A stretch of DNA of 64,000 bases. Source: Paracyclopina nana. Taxonomy: Eukaryota > Arthropoda > Copepoda > Cyclopoida > Cyclopettidae. Position numbers and translations under genes: made by a program. The stretch lies in contig JAGUCH010000003.1 in NCBI GenBank assembly GCA_019096065.1, positions 9,672,001-9,736,000 of the forward strand. The letters run 5' to 3'. Positions 52,801 to 58,639 of the stretch are shown here, piece by piece. The notes beneath the pieces are model-generated. The model had not been told where the DNA came from, searched no databases, and saw only the letters and a program-made list of their open reading frames with translations. Every line of letters starts with the position of its first letter. Within the stretch, counting starts at the first letter, position 1.

Positions 52801-53969
52801 TCAAAGTTTTTTAACAAGGCAATCCATCAAATGTATTGTAAAGCAAGTCCAACTTTAAAGATGGACTAACCATTGTAGTAGAAACTTTTCCCCCGAAGAG
52901 GTCTGATATGTGCTTTTTATGCAGCTCAGCAGGGGAGAAAAATATTAGGGTAAAAAAACCGAAGGTGGAGAAGCAGAAAGAATAATGTATCGAGGGAACA
53001 GAAAACTCTTTGACGACAAACCACAGGGAATAGCAATCAAATCACGTACTACATAGCTCACCGCTGAGCCAAAGGCACTGCTACAGTATATACTATATCT
53101 TGAGTGTCATGGTGCTGAAAAAATGAAAAATGTGGACTACTTTTTCACATTATATAAATGTCCCCACAACCATTGGAAGCAGGAGCTGCAAAACCATGTA
53201 TTTGAGTGCAGCTTGTGGTGAAGAGATTTGGTTTGCTGATTAGTACACACGTGGTAAATTCACTGAATTTGCATTTCACATGTACAATTAGTGGGCTGTC
53301 AAAAGCAGAACAGATCCTCCAGAGTTTTGCTTTGGCATGAAAAAGCATTTGATTTCCTTGCAGACTGCTCTTATGGCGAGGGAATGGCTTCAATGGCAGA
53401 TTTGGACAGTTCCAGTCTTCTCAGGTCTTCGAGAAGGACATCAGCCAAGGTCAGTGGTTTTACCCACCAATTTACCCACTGTTGTTGGAGTCTGCCCTGA
53501 TCAATTTCTCAGCTCTGGCAGAAGCTGAGTAAGCTCAAAATCCTTCTATTACTACTTTCAGGGCACTCTTGTCCAAGGCCCATCACCACATCAGTCTTCC
53601 ACCAACTCAGAATGGCCAATTGCGTCAATTTCAAGCAAGCATGAGCGACAGCTGGCGCCACGTGGAGGAAACGGAAATGGTCAGCTGTTGGAGCACCAAT
53701 TGGGTCAGCTGATGCATCATCAGCCTGACTGGCAGCAGCAGAACGACAGCACCCCTCAATATGCTAGTGTTTTGGGGGGCACACTGGGCAGACATCAGCT
53801 GCCCGCCCACAGAGGGAGGCGTGGCTTGTCCAACCCTCCCCCTTTTGCCCCGCCTCAGAACAGTTCCACATTTCGCGGAGGCTACCCGCTGTACCATACG
53901 TGTGAGAGGCCACAGGGGAAGAAACGAGTGACCATAGTTGAAGACAACAACACTGAGAGCTCGGTCTGA
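13757..53969 (+). CDS. side-like: Sidestep-family cell adhesion receptor, 17 coding exons (whole gene)
   Basis: Joining 17 exons (2787 nt, listed separately) gives an uninterrupted 928-residue type I membrane protein. Seen: signal peptide in residues 1-40; Ig1 with Cys63-Cys140 and Trp79; Ig2 Cys193-Cys245; Ig3 Cys290-Cys341; Ig4 Cys390-Cys440; Ig5 Cys485-Cys538; an FN3-like domain 559-650; a hydrophobic helix near 677-700; a tail 702-928 rich in Ser, Gln, Gly and Arg and ending ESSV. Sequons NAT83, NLS155, NRT251, NSS501 and NMT564 suggest N-glycosylation. Five Ig domains plus one FN3, and blocks such as [10 protein letters not shown] and [11 protein letters not shown], match the Sidestep family. 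In Drosophila, Sidestep is displayed on target tissue and binds Beaten-path receptors on motor axons during guidance. That role here is inferred from the family. The paralogue cannot be assigned. All junctions are GT-AG with matching phases; no frameshift or stop was seen. Confidence 0.93.
14341..14500 (+). mobile_element. M1 MITE in intron 1, near exon 1
   Basis: ATTGTAAGATACATTTTCTG, GATGAGACTTGATTGTC, CAGTTTGTCAAACTG, GTACGTCAAGG. Confidence 0.7.
15190..15290 (-). mobile_element. M1 MITE, partial
   Basis: CACTGACAGCAAAATTGAAAG, TTGTTTTGAATACATCTGAT, AAAATGTATCTTACGAC. Confidence 0.5.
16582..16682 (-). mobile_element. M1 MITE, partial
   Basis: CAGTTTTCCAGACTG, AGTCATTTGATTTGGATACA, AAATTGTATCTTACGACA. 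Confidence 0.55.
18148..18170 (+). repeat. Solo Y-family end
   Basis: TTAGGCCGTTCTCATAGTGC matches the left end of the Y family, but no partner end follows. Probably a deletion remnant. Confidence 0.5.
18466..18694 (+). mobile_element. M1 MITE, end to end
   Basis: Starts GTTCATCTAC, ends ATAGATGACC. Has AATGAGACTTGATTGTT, the hairpin CAGTTTCCAAAACTG and TTACGTCAAGATTTG. Confidence 0.8.
19554..22395. mobile_element. AT-rich TIR transposon, 2.84 kb, non-autonomous
   Basis: The 16-mer CCCAACCAGACAAACT at 19554-19569 is repeated exactly in inverted form at 22380-22395. The interior is clearly more AT-rich than its surroundings and contains the 160-bp minisatellite 20854-21705. Both flanks carry AG next to the end, too short to call a duplication. 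No transposase frame is visible. The superfamily is unknown. Confidence 0.7.
20854..21705. repeat. 160-bp minisatellite, about 5.3 copies
   Basis: Units start at 20854, 21014, 21174, 21334, 21494 and 21654 (last one partial), each recognisable by CACTATTTCGGATGGAACAG. Spacing is exactly 160 bp and the copies differ at only a few positions. A 61-residue minus-strand frame recurs once per unit; since 160 is not a multiple of 3 it shifts frame each time and is not a gene. Confidence 0.95.
22674..23040 (+). pseudogene. Possible decayed coding fragment, unrecognised
   Basis: Two frames look protein-like: one with [20 protein letters not shown] ending at TGA near 22826, and one further on with [20 protein letters not shown] ending at TGA near 23041. 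They lie just outside the right end of the AT-rich transposon. No family is recognised and no start or splice sites are convincing; it may be chance. Confidence 0.25.
24590..24790 (+). repeat. Degenerate short tandem repeat
   Basis: Repeated AATGTATTCCTTACATTTT-like units with variable spacing (for instance near 24697 and 24743). Confidence 0.5.
25683..25824 (+). mobile_element. M1 MITE in intron 1 (subfamily pair, copy 1)
   Basis: ACGAGACTCGATAATCAAG, CAGTTTGGAGGACTG, AGTAAAAAGCAAAGTG, ACATCAAGATTTGTGC. Shares a variant AAAAAGCAAAGTG block with the copy at 26190. Confidence 0.65.
26190..26333 (+). mobile_element. M1 MITE in intron 1 (subfamily pair, copy 2)
   Basis: TTGACGACATTTTAAAATC, AATGAGATTCGATGAGCAAG, CAGTTCACAAAACTG, AAAAAGCAAAGTG, ACACCAAGATTTGTGC. 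Confidence 0.65.
26676..26692. repeat. (CA)n microsatellite
   Basis: About eight CA dinucleotides in a row. Confidence 0.85.
27413..27530 (+). mobile_element. M1 MITE, degenerate
   Basis: ATTGTAAGATACATTTT, AATGAGTCATGATTG, a weak CAGTTCCTGAA hairpin arm, TGTCAAGATTTTCC. Confidence 0.5.
27580..27727 (+). mobile_element. M1 MITE in intron 1
   Basis: GTTGTAAGATACATTTTATG, GTGAGACTCGATTGT, CAGTTCTCAAAGCTG, ATACGTCAAGATTTT. Directly precedes the TIR element at 27850. Confidence 0.65.
27850..28645. mobile_element. TIR element, about 0.8 kb
   Basis: The left end (CACCTTGAAAATTTACTAAC followed by TTACAAACTTAACACA) is matched in inverted form at 28610-28645 (AAGTTTGTATATTTGTAGAT, TTTTCAAGGTAGG), about 37 bp with several mismatches. 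Further inverted similarity (CACACC / GTGCG blocks, CAAACT / AGTTTG) continues inward. No coding frame inside. Exact borders and any duplication are unclear. Confidence 0.55.
30208..30300 (-). mobile_element. M1 MITE, partial
   Basis: AATCTTGACGTAAGG, CAGTTTCCAAAACTG, ACAACCGAGTCTCAT. Confidence 0.6.
31385..31408. promoter_or_regulatory. 24-bp perfect palindrome centred on CACGTG
   Basis: The core ATCCACGTGGAT is extended by AAATAC on the left and GTATTT on the right, a perfect palindrome. CACGTG is the canonical E-box for bHLH factors. It lies in intron 1, 1.4 kb before exon 2. A regulatory role is only inferred. Confidence 0.4.
31798..31904 (+). mobile_element. M1 MITE, partial
   Basis: AATGGGACTCAATTGTG, CAGTTTCCAAAGCTG, GGTCGAGATTTTC. 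Confidence 0.55.
32779..32911 (+). CDS. side-like exon 2: first half of Ig1
   Basis: Acceptor TTTGCAG, donor AG|GTACAA. Encodes residues 46-90 of Ig1, including the GGVAELPCD block with the B-strand Cys63 and the YLVLWFK block with the C-strand Trp79. Both are hallmarks of the Sidestep V-type first domain. An NAT sequon lies at residue 83. The exon enters at phase 1 and leaves at phase 2. Confidence 0.92.
32993..33105 (-). mobile_element. M1 MITE in intron 2
   Basis: TTGACGTAAATGAATATTTT, CAGTTTAGGAAGCTG, TTTGATTCGAATACATGG. Confidence 0.55.
33421..33550 (+). CDS. side-like exon 3: middle of Ig1
   Basis: Acceptor TTCCAG, donor CAG|GTACCA. Encodes residues 90-133: the DVRGKP motif, a HWAE stretch, then a region leading into the E-F strands (LLVEDLTLQ). 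Joins exon 2 through a split Ser codon and ends in phase 0. Confidence 0.92.
33598..33755 (-). mobile_element. M1 MITE in intron 3
   Basis: TTTGACGGGAAAAAATATTT, CAGTTTGAATGACTG, ACAATCGATACTCATTAGCT, GTTTTGAAAACATGG. Starts about 48 bp after exon 3. Confidence 0.6.
34315..34393 (+). CDS. side-like exon 4: end of Ig1
   Basis: Acceptor TTTTGCAG, donor G|GTAAGC. Encodes [16 protein letters not shown] and the G strand, residues 134-159. Cys140 closes the Ig1 disulfide. This block is one of the most recognisable in the family. Ends in phase 1. Confidence 0.94.
34456..34569 (+). CDS. side-like exon 5: first part of Ig2
   Basis: Preceded by a very short intron (62 nt). Encodes residues 160-197: the VPPNEP linker, an [16 protein letters not shown] segment with Cys193, and the phase-1 donor GGAG|GTATGA. 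Confidence 0.93.
34622..34825 (+). CDS. side-like exon 6: rest of Ig2
   Basis: Preceded by a 52-nt intron, close to the minimum size for an animal intron. Encodes residues 198-265 with TWW (Trp206-207), LTREDLF, Cys245 in FVCQASNTN, and a sequon at Asn251. Donor AACA|GTACGT, phase 1. Confidence 0.94.
34870..35044 (+). mobile_element. M1 MITE in intron 6
   Basis: GTCGTAAGATACATTTTTTG, AATGAGACTCGATTGTC, CAGTTTGCGAAACTG and the end ATAGATGAAC. Begins about 45 bp after exon 6. Confidence 0.75.
36118..36266 (+). CDS. side-like exon 7: first part of Ig3
   Basis: Acceptor CTTGCAG after a pyrimidine-rich tract. Encodes residues 266-315: a short linker, [12 protein letters not shown] with Cys290, and PPKLTWW with Trp303-304. 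Ends in phase 0 at GAGGAG... wait-free donor GAG|GTGAAT. Confidence 0.93.
36367..36500 (+). mobile_element. M1 MITE, partial, in intron 7
   Basis: GATACATTTTTTTGAAGC, AATGTGAGTGGATTGTC and the hairpin CAGTAGCTTAAACTG. Confidence 0.55.
36589..36730 (+). CDS. side-like exon 8: rest of Ig3
   Basis: Acceptor CTTTCAG. Encodes residues 316-362: a [16 protein letters not shown] segment leading to YLTCRAEN, where Cys341 closes the domain. Donor CACT|GTAAGC, phase 1. Confidence 0.93.
36847..37042 (-). mobile_element. M1 MITE in intron 8
   Basis: AGTAAATATTTTAC, CAGTTTTGTGTACTG and the end GTAGATGAAC, 90 bp before exon 9. Confidence 0.6.
37133..37263 (+). CDS. side-like exon 9: first part of Ig4
   Basis: Acceptor GATTTCAG. 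Encodes residues 363-406: the SPQVSLRLG start of a C2-type domain, [12 protein letters not shown] with Cys390, and LEWLRK with Trp403. The domain then continues after a 60-nt intron. Confidence 0.93.
37324..37483 (+). CDS. side-like exon 10: rest of Ig4
   Basis: Encodes residues 407-459. [21 protein letters not shown] is split here only by description; it holds the Tyr438-x-Cys440 motif typical of an Ig F strand, followed by an NSEGSG turn. Donor ATGT|GTAAGT, phase 1. Confidence 0.93.
38060..38125 (-). mobile_element. M1 fragment in intron 10
   Basis: CAGTTTGGGGCACTG and GACAATTGAGTCACAAT only. Confidence 0.45.
38659..38850 (+). mobile_element. M1 MITE in intron 10
   Basis: Starts GTTCATCAAT; AATGAGACACGATTGTC; hairpin CAGCCTCCAAGACTG; CGCCAAGATTTC. 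Confidence 0.65.
39277..39497. mobile_element. H-family MITE (221 bp)
   Basis: Inverted ends GCCTGGTTCACCTGC and its complement. The body is nearly identical to the copy at 40508-40729 (GATATTATGATCAAAATATC, and a GGTACCAAAA block). TA-containing flanks (TTA left, TAA right). Confidence 0.8.
39925..39949. other. Junction of the H arm with the Y insertion
   Basis: AAATATCGAGACTTT is followed directly by the Y end AGGGCG. The complementary AAAGTCTCGATATTT is found at 40418-40432, which marks where the H arm was cut. Confidence 0.6.
39951..40267. mobile_element. Y-family MITE inside the H element
   Basis: Perfect 20-bp inverted ends AGGGCGTTCTCATATTGGAC at 39951-39970 and 40248-40267. It contains a Z element. 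Confidence 0.82.
39974..40127. mobile_element. Z-family MITE inside the Y element
   Basis: Inverted ends AGCCCGGTTCCAACA and complement, with TA on both sides of the GCCCGG core. This is the innermost layer of the nest. Confidence 0.8.
40508..40729. mobile_element. H-family MITE, second copy in the nest
   Basis: Ends GGCCTGGTTCACCTGC and GCAGGTGAACCATGCC. Nearly identical to 39277-39497, so the two copies are young or one is derived from the other. Confidence 0.8.
41236..41315 (+). CDS. side-like exon 11: start of Ig5
   Basis: Acceptor ATTTCAG, donor AGG|GTAAGT. A short exon encoding residues 460-486, with APIC at its start (Cys464) and ISINCR at its end (Cys485). It lies 3.75 kb beyond exon 10 and 3.1 kb before exon 12; both introns are swollen by mobile elements. 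Confidence 0.88.
41868..42014 (+). mobile_element. M1 MITE, left-truncated
   Basis: AAGATACATATTTT, ATGAGTCTCGAT and the end GTAGATGAAC. The usual hairpin is replaced by CCTCAAGTCTGAGG. Confidence 0.6.
42471..42728 (+). mobile_element. M1 MITE in intron 11
   Basis: Starts GTTCATCTGC and has AATGAGATTC, the imperfect hairpin CAGTTCCCAAGACCG and CTTCAAGATTTTCC. The right end is degenerate (TGTTGAAC). Confidence 0.65.
43916..44121. mobile_element. Y-family MITE in intron 11
   Basis: Inverted ends AGGCCGTTCTCATATTGCCG and complement, continuing through GGAAAAAGCTAAG. The interior has tandem AGCTAAGCTAAGG motifs. No clear duplication. Confidence 0.82.
44275..44298. promoter_or_regulatory. Second near-palindrome with the same ATCCACGTGGAT core
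   Basis: ACATGT + ATCCACGTGGAT + GCATGT, palindromic except for one position, 110 bp before exon 12. Confidence 0.35.
44408..44624 (+). CDS. side-like exon 12: rest of Ig5
   Basis: Acceptor TTTGCAG. Encodes residues 487-558: [12 protein letters not shown] with Trp498, an NSS sequon at 501, [11 protein letters not shown] with Cys538, and Cys551 near the end. Donor ACGG|GTATGA, phase 1. Confidence 0.93.
44673..44900 (+). mobile_element. M1 MITE, end to end (reference copy)
   Basis: Starts GTTCATCTAC, ends ATAGATGAAC; 228 bp. In order: TTGACGACTTTTTCATTTTG, GTAAGATACAT, AAATCAAATTGGA, GATGAGACTCGATTGTC, CAGTTTTCAAAACTG, AGTAAAATATTTC, GTCAAGATTTG. Lies 48 bp after exon 12. Confidence 0.85.
45054..45326 (+). 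CDS. side-like exon 13: FN3-like domain
   Basis: Acceptor CCCCTCTCAG. Encodes residues 559-649. The block [13 protein letters not shown] with Cys574 is highly characteristic of Sidestep proteins, and the rest reads as a fibronectin-III fold (FMLEVYEN, a YFEISQVD stretch, [14 protein letters not shown]). The acceptor was fixed by the phase: G from exon 12 plus AA gives Glu559, and Cys560 follows. An ATG-like candidate acceptor at 45060 breaks the frame. Donor GAAG|GTACGA, phase 1. Confidence 0.92.
45399..45550 (+). mobile_element. M1 MITE in intron 13
   Basis: Close in sequence to the copy at 44673: AGTAATGTTGCAAAATCAAA, AATGAGACTCGATTGTC, CAGTTCTCAAAACTG, CATCAAGATTTG. Starts about 70 bp after exon 13. 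Confidence 0.7.
45907..47250 (+). repeat. Left tandem array of the foldback element
   Basis: About 13 units, each starting GTGGCGCAGTGGCTCAGTGG and running through a TTATTAAAGTCCGCGC segment to a GAAACTTCAT end. Three units form a 313-bp higher-order repeat that recurs almost unchanged at 46278, 46591 and 46904, showing recent amplification. The unit contains TGGCGCAGTGG, matching the RNA polymerase III A-box consensus, but no B-box was found. Confidence 0.88.
47330..49205. repeat. Central tandem array of the foldback element
   Basis: About 12 diverged units of about 160 bp, recognisable by GACTAGCCTGGTCAAAACTA near 47362, 47521, 47841, 48001 and onward, and by ATTCACGTTACGCGAG. The last part (49150-49205) is a fragment of the unit in inverted orientation. 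Small open frames run through some units but shift from unit to unit. Confidence 0.85.
49290..50275 (-). repeat. Right tandem array of the foldback element (inverted)
   Basis: About 10 units, the reverse complement of the left array (CTGCGCCACTGAGCCACTGC in each). A higher-order block of about 308 bp is duplicated (49470-49675 versus 49780-49982). With the left array it can fold into a hairpin with arms of roughly 1 kb. Confidence 0.88.
50870..51058 (-). mobile_element. M1 MITE between the foldback element and exon 14
   Basis: AATCTTGACGCAG, CAGTTTTCCAAACTG, ACAATCGGTG and the end GTAGATGAA. Confidence 0.65.
51435..51598 (+). CDS. side-like exon 14: juxtamembrane and transmembrane segment
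   Basis: Acceptor TTGCAG. Encodes residues 650-704. A Ser/Thr-rich stalk leads into a hydrophobic run of about 23 residues (677-699, [19 protein letters not shown] and on), followed by the stop-transfer residues CRQK. It orients the Ig/FN3 part outside the cell. Intron 13 in front of it carries the foldback transposon. Confidence 0.92.
52030..52210 (+). CDS. side-like exon 15: cytoplasmic tail, first part
   Basis: Acceptor TCCACAG, donor GATG|GTAAGA. Encodes residues 705-764: a basic start (TRRSNLARG), Ser-rich stretches, and [13 protein letters not shown]. No catalytic domain is visible. Phase joins on both sides support it. Confidence 0.85.
53364..53449 (+). CDS. side-like exon 16: cytoplasmic tail, second part
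   Basis: Acceptor CTTGCAG, donor AAG|GTCAGT. Encodes residues 765-793, a Ser/Arg-rich segment ([18 protein letters not shown]). It could hold basophilic kinase sites (RRTS), which is inference. The frame links exon 15 to exon 17. Confidence 0.82.
53562..53969 (+). CDS. side-like exon 17: C-terminal tail and stop
   Basis: Acceptor TTTCAG. Encodes residues 794-928 and ends at TGA 53967-53969. The tail is rich in Gln, His, Gly and Pro. The last residues [16 protein letters not shown] end in S-S-V, a class I PDZ-ligand pattern (S/T-x-hydrophobic). Binding to a PDZ scaffold is inferred from this pattern only. Confidence 0.9.
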   Translation, partial: GTLVQGPSPHQSSTNSEWPIASISSKHERQLAPRGGNGNGQLLEHQLGQLMHHQPDWQQQNDSTPQYASVLGGTLGRHQLPAHRGRRGLSNPPPFAPPQNSSTFRGGYPLYHTCERPQGKKRVTIVEDNNTESSV

Positions 53970-54072
53970 ACTTTTGGCTCGAGCGAGCATTGAATCGAGG
54001 CTGTGATTGCTTTATGAAAAATGTACTAACTAATATATGTTGTCGTAGTGATACCTACTATTAAAAATGAAC

Positions 54073-54078
54073 AATAAA
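54073..54078 (+). terminator. Polyadenylation signal AATAAA
   Basis: A canonical AATAAA lies 104 nt after the stop codon of the side-like gene, giving a short predicted 3' UTR. Another AATAAA at 54733-54738 could serve a longer form. Actual cleavage sites are unknown. Confidence 0.6.
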
Positions 54079-54810
54079 TTCATTATTACCTAAATATACT
54101 AGTTCATGCCCAGAATAGTATGAAAAATCATGGTTCTGCTTTGACTGCGAATGTAAACACTTGAAGTTTGAATTTTATTATTGGAAACTGTAAGCAAAAT
54201 TGGAAGATTTCAACTAGGGCTCATTAGCATTGTTCATTTTGTGATAAAATCTGATGTGTTTTATGAAAGGTTGCATGAAAGTTAATGGTAATTTCCTTCA
54301 GCTTTCCAACTAGGAAGACTAGTTTGCTAACGCAACTAAGGTTGCCCAAATCACCAAACCTAGCTCAATCTTAATGATCTCATGAAAAAGTTTCTCGTTC
54401 CCTTTTTGTGATGTGTGATCCATCTTGACCATGCAATTGATTGAGTGAACCTTTTCTGATCTTGATGATGATGGGGAGTGGTAATGCAAGAAGAGCCTAT
54501 AATAACAAAGTACCACTAGTTTCTTCCTCCTAGTTACCATGATTTTCCAGGCTTTGCAGTCGGGATATGTGAGTGTGATCTGGAAACTTTTTCCCTCAGT
54601 TGCCTAAGCTAAGGCTATTTAGAGCAAGTAGAGACCTCCTCGTAAGTAGGAGAGTGTGTCATAAATTCCATCCTTTTTCATAACTCTTCCTTTATTGATA
54701 GAAGGAGAAGAGATCACAGCTCGTGGGAGAAAAATAAACTGTCAGCTCAAGGGCAGCTGCACTTGAAAAAGAAGTGGAAATTCCCTGGAATTAAAATGGT
54801 CATGGCATTA

Positions 54811-54940
54811 CGTTTTGACGATATTTTTGTTTTAAGATACATTTGTTTGGCACATGCATGGTTTCAAATCAATTTAGAAAGCAATTTCGCAAACCTGATT
54901 TCATGAAACTCTCCAGGAGAGTAAAGTATTTATGTTTAAG
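54811..54940 (+). mobile_element. M1 MITE, degenerate, downstream
   Basis: TTTTGACGATATTTTTG, TTTAAGATACATTTG, GAGTAAAGTATTTATG. The hairpin has decayed. Confidence 0.45.
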
Positions 54941-56160
54941 GTGTATCGGGATACAAAAGCTTTCTTTTTCCACCATATTATAGTTGAGCTCCTTTGAAAA
55001 TGTTTGGCGCCATTTCCTCGGTCATAATTCACGCTTATTTGACAGTTTTGGCAGTTTTAGCCGATTGTGGAAGATTTCACAGCAAAAAAACTGGCCTTGA
55101 GATTTTTTTTTTCAAGTCTCCACAAGCCCAAGATTCAATTATTTTTAATGAAGCCTTCTTCCCTCTTTTCTAGTTTGGAGCCACATACACACACTCAATT
55201 TGGTGAGAATAATAATGCTGCTGCTGTGCATATGATAAAAATTCCATAATTCTCTTTTGACTGATGTCACCATGCCAAAAAGTTCTTCAAGCATGAAAAG
55301 GAAAAAAATAATAAGCGAGCCACACCACCACCATATCAGCCCACTAAAAAAGAGAGGAATACATGCCCAATGTGTATGGCTGGGATGAGCACAGTGGGCC
55401 AAAGTGGGGAGCAAAAACAAAGAAGAAGAAGGTACTCACCAGTCTGGGCTAAACTTGAGAACTGTGGAACTAATTTAAGAAATTAGCCTTTTTAATGGAA
55501 GGGAGACAGACACAAAAGGCTGCACTGTGAATAACCAGTGCACAGTGGACTATTATCCCATACAAATTAACTAGAGAGTTATCAACTGATAATTTTGATT
55601 TAATTTCAATTGCTAAGCATGTATTTTGTGCAGCTGTCAAAGAAGGCAAATCATCCACTGTGCACTGCAATGCTGGCGAGATTCATTAGAAAGAAAGCCC
55701 ATTAGCATCAAAAGCACATTTTAGCTGGCAATGATGACGACTTGGCCTTGAAAAAGAAGGCCATCTTTTGCTAATCTGCTCAAATATATCAAGAAAAGAA
55801 GTATAGTAGTACACACTCTCTAACAATGGCCGAAAAGGGGGCTGTTTTAGAGGAAGGTCCATTAGACTTTTATCTTTTGGCCCATTGTGTGTTGGGTTTG
55901 GCAAAAAAGGGGAGAAAGTGAAAGCAGAGTGGAATTGTTGTTACCAATTTCAACCAAGGCCTAGGCTGGCAATTATGCTTTTGGAAATCCTGAAGCTCCT
56001 GTCAACGTGTGTGTGACTCCCAAGGGACGATTAATCTTGTGTAGAATAGAGCAAACAAGGATTGCTTCTCTTGCGGCTACCTCTTACATACTACACAATA
56101 TATATTTTCAGCTGCAGCTTCATAGCCAAGATTTGAGCTCAACTGTATTTAGAACCTCTC

Positions 56161-56329
56161 GATTTGACGACATTTTCATGCGTCTTATAAGATACATTTT
56201 TTGACGTACTCATGCTTTGGAGCCAAATCAATCTCTAATGATTGTTATCTAACAAATTGGCTTTCAGTTTTTCATACTGAAATTGAATAACAATTAAAAA
56301 AAATATCGTAACTTTTTTGGTAGATGAAC
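56161..56329 (+). mobile_element. M1 MITE downstream of the gene
   Basis: TTGACGACATTTTC, TAAGATACATTTTTTG, CAGTTTTTCATACTG and the end GTAGATGAAC. Confidence 0.65.
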
Positions 56330-56692
56330 CACGCATCACTACAAATAATACTGTCGTTCTTCTTGCAAGAGAAAAGGCTGGAAAATGGAAAAAAGGCCAC
56401 ATCTTGGTCTTGATGTGTGCATAGTACGCGCGAACTTTCATTCAATGTCCACCCACTTAGACATGGAGCAGAAAGAAGCCATCCACCGCCCACAGTGCAA
56501 GGACCAGCGGGGTCGCAGCCTTGAAATGACTCCATGTTCCTTTATTATTCCTTCTTCCCATGCTAAAATTAGAGATTTCCTGCGAAAATGCATACGAGGC
56601 CATATTCGCGGCCATCTTGGATACATGTGATATCTCGGCTACCTCAACTTGCTTCCGGAAAGTATCTTACAACTGTACCAATTTTATATGGT

Positions 56693-56892
56693 GTTCATCT
56701 ACATTTACTCTGGTAATTTCAATGATTTTGACGAAAGATACAATTTTTGGCTCGAGAATACATTCAATACATTCAATCCTGTGATGAGATTCAATTGCTT
56801 CAATGGAATTAATTTTCAGTTTGCAAAACTGAAAATCAACTCCTAAGCTAATTATGTATTCTGGTCAGTATATTCCTTAATTGTAGGTGAAC
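56693..56892 (+). mobile_element. M1 MITE, end to end
   Basis: Starts GTTCATCTAC, ends GTAGGTGAAC; hairpin CAGTTTGCAAAACTG. Confidence 0.8.
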
Positions 56893-57221
56893 AGAATTGC
56901 AGAAGGGGGACTACAACTTTAGCTGGTATTATATGCCAAAGTATGTGCAATTTATCAGTCAAAAGATCCGCCTTGGTCAAGAGGAAGAGCTATTTTTCCA
57001 CAAATGTTGTACTAATGTATACATGTAGCATTTTGTGTATGTATATATTGCAAAAATGAGTAATGGAAATTCCTGAGCTCTTTTCTGCATTTAACCTGAA
57101 TTGCCTTTGCACACTTTAGCAGTCATCGTACTGTGCATATCCTGATTTGTTATGTTGACCAATAATTGTATTTACCCTGCATTTCCCCGACCTAGCACAT
57201 ATCCATGCTATAAGTAATTTA

Positions 57222-57443
57222 GGGCCTGTTCACCTGCTTATTATGGCCGTTATTTTGGCAAAATATTAGAAAGAAATACTGAGAAACTGAGAATTTTATT
57301 TTTGGTGTAGGATGGCTTTTGGTACCAATAGATCGATTCCGAAGTCAAAATCTGAAAAATGATTTTACAAATACCGGATATTTGCAAATATCAGCATAAT
57401 ATCGCGCGTTATTTTGCTGATAATAATGCAGGTGAACAGGGCC
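57222..57443. mobile_element. H-family MITE with TTA duplication (222 bp)
   Basis: Ends GGGCCTGTTCACCTGC and GCAGGTGAACAGGGCC, flanked by TTA on both sides (57219-57221, 57444-57446). A TTA/TAA 3-bp duplication with GG-starting ends fits the PIF/Harbinger superfamily. Non-autonomous. Confidence 0.85.
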
Positions 57444-57720
57444 TTAGTATTTATTCACCGGAGGCATGAATTGCAGATTAACAAAATACATTACAGTGTA
57501 TTTATCTATAAAATGGCCACTTTTATGCAAGAATATTCTACTTTCACTCGAGCATGTCAACGGTTTGCATACAAGAAAGAATATGGCATTCTTTTTAAAA
57601 GCGGTCGATCATTTTTCTTCTGCCAAAAAAGCAGCTTTTGAAAACACTGTAAACGCTATATATGCTATGAATTGAATACCAACTCTAAGAAAAAAATGCT
57701 GACGGTGAAGCGTGTTTTTG

Positions 57721-57832
57721 GCTCAACATTGGATTTCAGTTAACGGAACTGAAAGTCCAATTGATAAATAATAATCATGTCTCATTGAAGAGTGATTTGA
57801 CTTGAAAACATGATTACGTCAAAAAGATTGAC
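57721..57832 (-). mobile_element. M1 MITE, partial, downstream
   Basis: CAGTTAACGGAACTG, CATGTCTCATTGAAGAG, TTGACTTGAAAACATG. Confidence 0.5.
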
Positions 57833-58639
57833 TATCAACAATAACAGTTGTAGTTTTGCTCTAATAAACTGTTGTATTTGGAAGAAAATGCAGCAAAGTT
57901 CACTGTGATATATATAAGAAAATCATTTGCTCGCTTTCACACGAGAACTTGAACGTAGCACACTCTTAAGAGTAGCACTACACATGATTGATAAGAACAA
58001 AAATTGTTCTTGGGTGATTTTTGCTCAAACGAGCCTCGTTTTTTGCACTTCCCTAGCTGCTCTGTACCAAGTTTCCCAAAGGAGGAAAAATTCTGCTTCC
58101 ACTATAATACACCAAGCACCTGCTGCTTTCTAAAAAAAATACCCTTATAAACTGGATGTCAGATCCTGTTCAGGCTCTGCTGTATCAACTACGATGTATC
58201 CATGGGTGAAGGTGTAGTAGTAGTATGTATTTTCAAATGAGTTGAACTGCAATTATTCTGGGTGGATGGAAGAACGCGGATGCATGATGCATCATGGAAA
58301 GTGAAAGCCCTCGCGTATGTAGTTGTACCTGGCATGGACACAATGCACGCCCAAGGAAGTCACCACCATGACGTTATCTATTGTGTGTACTCAGATCGAG
58401 ACGTTGATCAATAAATCTAAAAGTCCCACTTTTGCTCCTTCAAGAAAGGGTGCACATGGGAAAAAGCAGGAGCTAGCCTAGCTGAGCAATCTGTCAAAGT
58501 CACCCTGTGCCATACAGTGTGGATGCTGAAATATGCGTGTGTGTGCCATATATTGATATTCTGGCATGTATTAAGGGTTTATATACCGGGCATTTGTATT
58601 TCCTTGCATGAGAATACAGTTATCGATGTATTTAGCGAT

